10,017 nucleotides of DNA from positions 1 to 10,017 of the forward strand of contig JAZRIF010000237.1 of the NCBI GenBank assembly GCA_045645165.1, written 5' to 3'. The notes beneath the pieces were generated by a model. That model did not search any database. It was not told the DNA's origin and worked only from the letters and a program-made list of their open reading frames with translations. A program made the position numbers and the translations under genes. Of the stretch, positions 6,492 through 10,017 are shown one piece after another (the first letter of the stretch is position 1; each line of letters begins with the position of its first letter). This DNA is from CAMEON01 sp045645165 (lineage in GTDB: Bacteria; Bacillota; Clostridia; Oscillospirales; CAG-272).

Positions 6492-6518
6492 GCCCCGCCA
6501 TCGCGGGGCTTTGCTTTT
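6492..6518 (+). terminator. Terminator of the XRE/PolC-like gene
   Basis: GCCCCGC (6492-6498), loop CATC, GCGGGGC (6503-6509), then TTTGCTTTT. It begins 6 bases after the stop codon. Confidence 0.85.
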
Positions 6519-6575
6519 GTGCCCACAAATGCAGTGTTTGTCAGGAAAAGCAGACGGACTTTTGAGGCGCACAAA

Positions 6576-6618
6576 CAAAAGGAGTACGAACAAAAATGCT
6601 CGTACTCCTTTTGCTTTT
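6576..6618. terminator. Second hairpin terminator, bidirectional
   Basis: A 14-bp perfect stem, 6576-6589 with 6600-6613, and a 10-base loop. A CTTTTT tract follows on the plus strand and TTTGTTTG on the minus strand. The left arm reads AAAAGGAG and is fully paired with its complement. It can stop transcripts from both the XRE/PolC-like gene and the tRNA side. Confidence 0.75.
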
Positions 6619-6621
6619 TCG

Positions 6622-6808
6622 GCAGGTGAAACCTGCTTTATGGAAGACACGCCTTGCAGTGTTGGTTTCTCTTTGTAGGTTTTCAGAAGCGGGAACCGAT
6701 GGATTCGTGACCACCTCCTCGCTTGCGCTCGGTTGCAAGAACCACCCACAGAGTAAAAGTGAGAAGGTTGCGGGGTTCTTGCGTCGGCGGCCTCGTCCGA
6801 CGATCTCT
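6622..6808. other. Unassigned, hairpin-rich intergenic stretch
   Basis: No gene is supported. Visible structure: GCAGGT-GAA-ACCTGC (6622-6636); GCAAGAACC (6735-6743) with GGTTCTTGC (6774-6782); CGTCGG (6782-6787) with CCGACG near 6797-6802. The minus strand near 6715-6697 resembles a damaged tRNA T-arm. Short open frames here have no ribosome binding site. It could be a non-coding RNA, a decayed tRNA or simple spacer. Confidence 0.4.
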
Positions 6809-6847
6809 ACCAAACAAAAAACCACTGCGAATGCAGTGGTTTTTGTT
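6809..6847 (-). terminator. Terminator of the tRNA pair
   Basis: An ACCACTGC/GCAGTGGT stem (6821-6828 with 6833-6840), a 4-base loop and T-rich flank. On the minus strand it starts immediately after the CCA end of tRNA-Tyr and ends in TTTTTTGTTTGG. Confidence 0.88.
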
Positions 6848-6932
6848 TGGTGGGGGATGGTGGATTCGGACCACCGAAGTCAGTGACAACAGATTTACAG
6901 TCTGCCCCCTTTGGCCGCTCGGGAAATCCCCC
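6848..6932 (-). tRNA. tRNA-Tyr (GUA)
   Basis: 85 bases including an encoded CCA (6848-6850). The acceptor stem is GGGGGAT/ATCCCCC (6926-6932 with 6852-6858) with discriminator A. The anticodon GTA is at 6898-6896 in loop CTGTAAA. A long variable arm (class II, usual for bacterial Tyr) lies between the anticodon and T stems, and the T stem GGTGG/CCACC is intact. The T loop reads TCCGAAT rather than TTCGAAT. It is 5 bases downstream of tRNA-Thr on the same transcript. Confidence 0.96.
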
Positions 6933-6937
6933 AAATA

Positions 6938-7012
6938 TGGAGCTGGTGAACGGAGTCGAACCATCAACCGCCTGATTACAAATCAGGTGCTCTGCCATTG
7001 AGCCACACCAGC
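6938..7012 (-). tRNA. tRNA-Thr (UGU)
   Basis: 75 bases including CCA (6938-6940). The acceptor stem is GCTGGTG/CACCAGC (7006-7012 with 6942-6948), discriminator T. The anticodon TGT is at 6980-6978 within the anticodon arm CTGATTTGTAATCAG. The T loop is TTCGACT. It is first of the two tRNAs, about 25 bases from the expected transcription start. Confidence 0.96.
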
Positions 7013-7043
7013 AGTTCATTACGTTCATCAGCGGAACGACGAT

Positions 7044-7072
7044 ATTATAGCACAACCTGATGGATTTGTCAA
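7044..7072 (-). promoter_or_regulatory. Promoter of the tRNA-Thr/tRNA-Tyr transcript
   Basis: On the minus strand: TTGACA (7072-7067), 17 bases, then TATAAT (7049-7044), with TGC in front. Upstream of it is a very A/T-rich tract (7078-7130), like the UP elements of strong stable-RNA promoters. Confidence 0.92.
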
Positions 7073-7132
7073 CCCCTTTTTGAAAAAAAGTTGAAATATT
7101 TTTTTGCTTTTTTAAGGAAATTGAAAAAATCA

Positions 7133-7161
7133 TTGACAATAAAAGAAAAATGTGCTATAAT
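7133..7161 (+). promoter_or_regulatory. Promoter of the CvpA-like membrane protein gene
   Basis: TTGACA (7133-7138), 17 bases, then TATAAT (7156-7161), preceded by TGC. It is back-to-back with the tRNA promoter across the A/T-rich tract. The leader to the ATG at 7195 is about 27 bases. Confidence 0.92.
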
Positions 7162-7194
7162 GGGTGTTATCATGCATTATAAGGAGTATTTGTT

Positions 7195-8784
7195 ATGGCT
7201 ATTATGCCTCTGCTTGTAGCGGTTGCGGTGTTATTCCTGCTCGGATACGCAGCCATTGCGCTTCTTTTGGCGCGAAAAAAGAGTTGGATCATGATGACGG
7301 CGCGCGTGGGTGTGACGGTGCTGTCTGCGATCGTTGCAATTCCCATCTGTCTGGGTATTGCTGAGCTTTTATCCGATATTGTATACGAGTTGCTGATCTC
7401 GAATGTCGGAGAGGAGATTACTTTGATCCTGAAGGATCTTCCCGTAGGCTGCGAGGGTGTGCGGGTTCTGGCGTCCCTGCTCATTGCGCCGATCCTGTAT
7501 CCCTTTATGTTCCTGTTTCTTCGTCTGATCTGCCTGATCGTGATCTGGATCCTGGAGAAGTGCATGGCGGATGATCTGCAGGCTCACACCAATTTGGCCA
7601 TTACGTTGCCTTTGGGAGCCCTGGACGGATTTCTGGCGGCCTTCTTCGTGCTGATCCCCCTGTGCGGATTCTGCGCAATGGGGGCGAACATGATCGATAC
7701 CATGGTGGAGACCAAGACTTGCGACACGGCATTCGTACAGGAGACTATTCTGGAGCCGCTGGATTTGTCCGAGGATGATCTGGAGTATCTGGCCGACCAG
7801 CTGGAAAACAACGCTGTGGTCACTGTCGTACACAAAACGCTGGGTAAGCCCGTGTTTAATGCATTGACTACCGCCAAGCTGGATGCATCGGCTACCCACG
7901 GTCAAACCATTAAGATGAATTTGGAGCGGGAGCTCTGCGGTGTGGTGCAAACAGCGAGTTACGCCATGGAGGTTGTGGACTCTCTTACCAAAGAAGAGTA
8001 CACCAAGGAGGACAAGGATCTTTTGTATGCCACGGCGGACAGCTTCTTTGCCTCGGAGTGGATCCGAACCCTGTCTGCGGATGCTTTGGCGACCATGTCC
8101 GGGAACTGGCTGGAGGGTAAGGATTTTGCGGGATATGCCCGTCCCAAGGTGGATGATGCTCTGAATCCCACCCTGAACTGCGTTCTGTCCATTCTCTCGC
8201 AGGAGACAAACGAGACGCTGGAGAATGACATTCACGTGATTCTGGACATAGTCGGTGACTTCTTGGTGTACGATTTGCTGACTGATGACGCAGATTATGC
8301 CGAGTTGGTTAAAACCATAGGCACCAACGGTCTTCTGACCGACATGATGGCCAAGCTGCAGAAAAACGAGCGCTTGGCGCCTCTGGCAACCGAGCTCAAG
8401 TCTCTCAGCATTCGTCTCGTGACGAGCATGCTGGGTGTGGAACAGCTCAAGGACGGTCAGTATGCCGAGATGATGGGCAACGTGGCCGGTACGCTGACGG
8501 ATGCTCTGGATATGAGCAAGGAGGAGCGTGACGAGTACGTTGTGGAAGCTGTGCAGAACGCTTTTGCAGACGAAGGCTATGACGTGCCTCCCGAGGTTGT
8601 GGTTGAAGTGACCGACAAGATCGTGGCGGATCTGGGTGCCGACGGTGAGATCACAGGTGACGAGTTGACTGACTATCTGGTGAATCACTCCGACGAGTTG
8701 GCAGAATCCCTGCCTGACGGCCTGCCCGAGGATTTGCCCGACGAGATTCCCGACGGTATCTTGGACAATCTGCCTCAGAACTGA
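7195..8784 (+). CDS. CvpA-like membrane protein with long acidic C-terminal region
   Basis: The protein has 529 residues. Four hydrophobic segments lie at about 4-26, 36-58, 92-120 and 134-161; the last contains LGALDGFLAAFF, reminiscent of the CvpA family's final helix. The remaining ~360 residues are soluble, helical-looking and acidic. Near the end is an EF-hand-like loop (479-490: D1, D5, G6, I8, E12 present; position 3 is Gly), then six tetrapeptides of the form [LI]PDx (506-529). CvpA-type proteins are usually about 160-200 residues, so this is a much extended relative or only a structural look-alike; the membership is tentative. AAGGAG lies 8 bases before the ATG. It is monocistronic, with its own promoter and a strong terminator. 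Confidence 0.92.
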   Translation: MAIMPLLVAVAVLFLLGYAAIALLLARKKSWIMMTARVGVTVLSAIVAIPICLGIAELLSDIVYELLISNVGEEITLILKDLPVGCEGVRVLASLLIAPILYPFMFLFLRLICLIVIWILEKCMADDLQAHTNLAITLPLGALDGFLAAFFVLIPLCGFCAMGANMIDTMVETKTCDTAFVQETILEPLDLSEDDLEYLADQLENNAVVTVVHKTLGKPVFNALTTAKLDASATHGQTIKMNLERELCGVVQTASYAMEVVDSLTKEEYTKEDKDLLYATADSFFASEWIRTLSADALATMSGNWLEGKDFAGYARPKVDDALNPTLNCVLSILSQETNETLENDIHVILDIVGDFLVYDLLTDDADYAELVKTIGTNGLLTDMMAKLQKNERLAPLATELKSLSIRLVTSMLGVEQLKDGQYAEMMGNVAGTLTDALDMSKEERDEYVVEAVQNAFADEGYDVPPEVVVEVTDKIVADLGADGEITGDELTDYLVNHSDELAESLPDGLPEDLPDEIPDGILDNLPQN

Positions 8785-8797
8785 TTCCATTGTAACC

Positions 8798-8829
8798 GAG
8801 GCGGCTCACGCAGGTGGGTCGCCTCTTTT
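8798..8829 (+). terminator. Terminator of the CvpA-like gene
   Basis: A 12-bp stem with two G-T wobbles (8798-8809 with 8814-8825), loop GCAG, then TTTT. It starts 13 bases after the stop and separates this gene from the one that follows. Confidence 0.85.
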
Positions 8830-8878
8830 GCTTCTTGAGTCATAAGGCATCTCGCTTCGCTCGAGAACGAGTACAACT

Positions 8879-8908
8879 CCCCTATAAACCTAAATTTGAA
8901 CATTATGC
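8879..8908 (+). repeat. Partial copy of the intergenic repeat tail
   Basis: This stretch matches the tail of the left repeat (149-179) at most positions, including AAATTTGAA in full and CATT-TGC-type ends, with one gap and about four mismatches. The hairpin modules are absent. It forms part of the leader of the next gene. Confidence 0.55.
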
Positions 8909-8942
8909 TTTTGGTTTTTTACCTTTTGGAAAGGAGGCTGTT

Positions 8943-9770
8943 ATGGCGTTTCATCGGATGCAATCGCAGGGTATTTCCTATATGATCTCAGATCGATTGC
9001 AAAGCGTTCATGCTTTTTCTACCCGTTTGGGTGGGGTCAGCAGACTCCCGCACACAAGTTCCTTGAATCTGGCCTTTGGCCGCGGGGACGAGCGGGAGGT
9101 TGTACTGGAAAATCTTTCTCTGTTTGGCGGTGCGGTGGGATTTGACCCCACGGGAGTGGTGTCGGTGCCTCAGGTACACGGCAACACGGTGCATGAGGTG
9201 GACGCCCGCCACCGCGGCATGGGGTATCATACCGAGGCGGCCTTTGAGGGGGATGGCTACGTGACCGCCGACCCGCTCGTGACCCTTGGTGTCAAGACGG
9301 CAGATTGCACCCCCATTCTGCTGGAGGCCTCCGTGAGCGGGCGTGTAGCAGCGGTGGCCGCTCTGCACGCGGGCTGGAAGGGAACTGTGGCGGATATTGC
9401 GGGGGAGGGCGTGAGAAAACTGACCGCTCTGGCGATGGAGCGGACGGGGGCGACGGAGGATGAGGTTATCCTGCGCGCCGCCATCGGTCCCTGCATTCAC
9501 GCCTGTTGCTTTGAGGTGAAGGAGGATTGTCTGTCGGTGGTGCGGGCTTCGCTGGGGGCTATGGCGGAGGATCACATCCGCGCCGTGGATGGGAAGACCT
9601 ATCTGGATCTGCCGTCCCTGAACCGCGCTTTGCTCATTCGCGCGGGGGTGGCGGAGGAGTATGTGGATGTCTGTCCCGATTGCACCGCCTGCCGCACCGA
9701 TCTGTTCTATTCTCATCGCGCTTCGGGTGGGGTGCGGGGGACTCTGCTCAGCGTGATCCGTTTGCCTTGA
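8943..9770 (+). CDS. pgeF: PgeF/YlmD/YfiH family protein (DUF152, multicopper-oxidase-like)
   Basis: The protein has 275 residues, the usual family length. Members bind one zinc and act as purine nucleoside phosphorylase/adenosine deaminase enzymes (as human LACC1 and bacterial YlmD), and have been linked to peptidoglycan precursor editing in E. coli (YfiH/PgeF). The expected zinc triad is present: H79 in PQVHG, C122 in TADCTP and H142 in LHAGWKG. Other family marks are FSTRLGGVS (25-33), GPCI followed by CCFEV, and a late CxxC pair before the FYSHRAS stretch. No signal peptide: cytoplasmic. The frame is open back to 8814, but that start lies inside the preceding terminator; AAAGGAGG (8930-8937) fixes the ATG at 8943. 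No clear promoter was found in 8830-8930. Confidence 0.95.
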   Translation: MAFHRMQSQGISYMISDRLQSVHAFSTRLGGVSRLPHTSSLNLAFGRGDEREVVLENLSLFGGAVGFDPTGVVSVPQVHGNTVHEVDARHRGMGYHTEAAFEGDGYVTADPLVTLGVKTADCTPILLEASVSGRVAAVAALHAGWKGTVADIAGEGVRKLTALAMERTGATEDEVILRAAIGPCIHACCFEVKEDCLSVVRASLGAMAEDHIRAVDGKTYLDLPSLNRALLIRAGVAEEYVDVCPDCTACRTDLFYSHRASGGVRGTLLSVIRLP

Positions 9771-9797
9771 CATCCCCGAAAAATTGAAGAATTTTCC

Positions 9798-9829
9798 GAA
9801 ACGGCATTGATTTTTCATGCCGTTTCTGT
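9798..9829 (+). terminator. Terminator-like hairpin after the PgeF-family gene
   Basis: GAAACGGCAT (9798-9807) with ATGCCGTTTC (9817-9826) gives a perfect 10-bp stem, loop TGATTTTTC. The following T-tract is weak (TGTT), so termination may be partial. Confidence 0.6.
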
Positions 9830-9835
9830 TATACT
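9807..9835 (+). promoter_or_regulatory. Putative rightward promoter
   Basis: TTGATT (9807-9812), 17 bases, then TATACT (9830-9835), with TGT in front as an extended -10. The -35 box sits in the loop of the hairpin at 9798-9826. It points through the right-hand repeat towards a gene outside the window. Confidence 0.55.
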
Positions 9836-9865
9836 ACGGGTAGAAGGAAAATTGGAGTTTATCGG

Positions 9866-10017
9866 GCAGGGGTTTCACCCCTGCACCCCACCAGAACCCT
9901 TTTTTCAAAAAGGGTTCTGGACTCCCAAAAACTTTTAAAAAGCATGAATAAACAATCCTTTTCGAAAGTTTTAGGAGGTCTTGGAACCCTTTTTCAAAAG
10001 GGTTCCAAGTGGGGGGC
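9866..10017. repeat. Palindromic multi-hairpin intergenic repeat, right copy (cut by window end)
   Basis: Same order and orientation as 18-179. A leading hairpin GCAGGGGT/ACCCCTGC (9866-9873 with 9877-9884). Hairpin 1, 14 bp (9891-9904 with 9907-9920). The central stem, CCCAAAAACTTTT (9924-9936) with the GAAAGTTTTAGG region (9964-9975). Hairpin 3, 14 bp (9980-9993 with 9996-10009). Then the beginning of the G-run. The stem bases differ from the left copy, yet pairing is kept. Confidence 0.8.

Noticed and set aside
6480..7139. Several short open frames on both strands across the tRNA region
   Set aside because: They are translations of tRNA genes, terminators and spacer, which give the familiar spurious small-protein pattern.
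7369..8790. Long leftward open frame (473 codons) opposite the CvpA-like gene
   Set aside because: Composition is His/Gln/Val-rich as expected for an antisense shadow; the plus strand has promoter, ribosome binding site, membrane segments and terminator.
8814..8942. Upstream start for the PgeF-family gene
   Set aside because: It begins inside the terminator stem of the previous gene and adds residues unlike the family N-terminus.
8988..9818. Leftward open frame (276 codons) opposite the PgeF-family gene
   Set aside because: The plus-strand product has the full zinc triad and family motifs; the antisense frame has no start signals.
1..10017. CRISPR array, insertion sequence or phage genes
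   Set aside because: No regularly spaced direct repeats, transposase, integrase or structural phage gene could be found in any frame.

Overview
The window looks like chromosome from a gut-type Clostridia (Firmicutes) bacterium. The reasons are strong AAAGGAG ribosome binding sites, near-consensus sigma-A promoters that almost all carry a TGC-TATAAT extended -10, a Gram-positive PolC relative, and a Firmicutes-style Thr-Tyr tRNA pair with encoded CCA. Most of the window is GC-rich (37/60 and 36/60 G+C in two hand-counted lines). The XRE/PolC-like gene is AT-richer (27/60 in one line). No ribosomal RNA, CRISPR array or transposase was seen.

Layout. 1-179 holds a palindromic multi-hairpin repeat, and a second copy runs off the right end (9866-10017). 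431-474 is a bidirectional terminator. Six genes on the minus strand (4802 down to 512) form one apparent operon with 24-41 base gaps: a lipoprotein, a small soluble protein, a three-segment membrane protein, a PHP-family phosphoesterase, a two-segment membrane protein with a zinc-knuckle tail, and a second three-segment membrane protein paralogous to the first. Its promoter is at 4850-4878. The function is unknown; the PHP enzyme is the only member with a predictable chemistry.

5067-6485 (+) is the standout: an XRE helix-turn-helix fused to a cut-down PolC (Gram-positive DNA polymerase III alpha) polymerase region. The PolC zinc module and several signature motifs survive, but at least two of the three catalytic aspartates and about 100 residues of the core are missing. 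A strong internal ribosome binding site and ATG sit at the domain junction. The gene has its own promoter, a candidate operator palindrome and terminators, and is bracketed by an imperfect direct repeat whose right copy is the terminator of the adjacent tRNA-Tyr gene. This suggests an acquired cargo gene.

6848-7012 carries tRNA-Thr(UGU) and tRNA-Tyr(GUA) on the minus strand, with a shared promoter and terminator. Divergent from them is a 529-residue CvpA-like membrane protein (7195-8784), followed by a terminator and then a PgeF/YlmD-type multicopper-oxidase-like (DUF152) enzyme (8943-9770). Identifications rest on remembered family motifs read by eye; no database search was possible.
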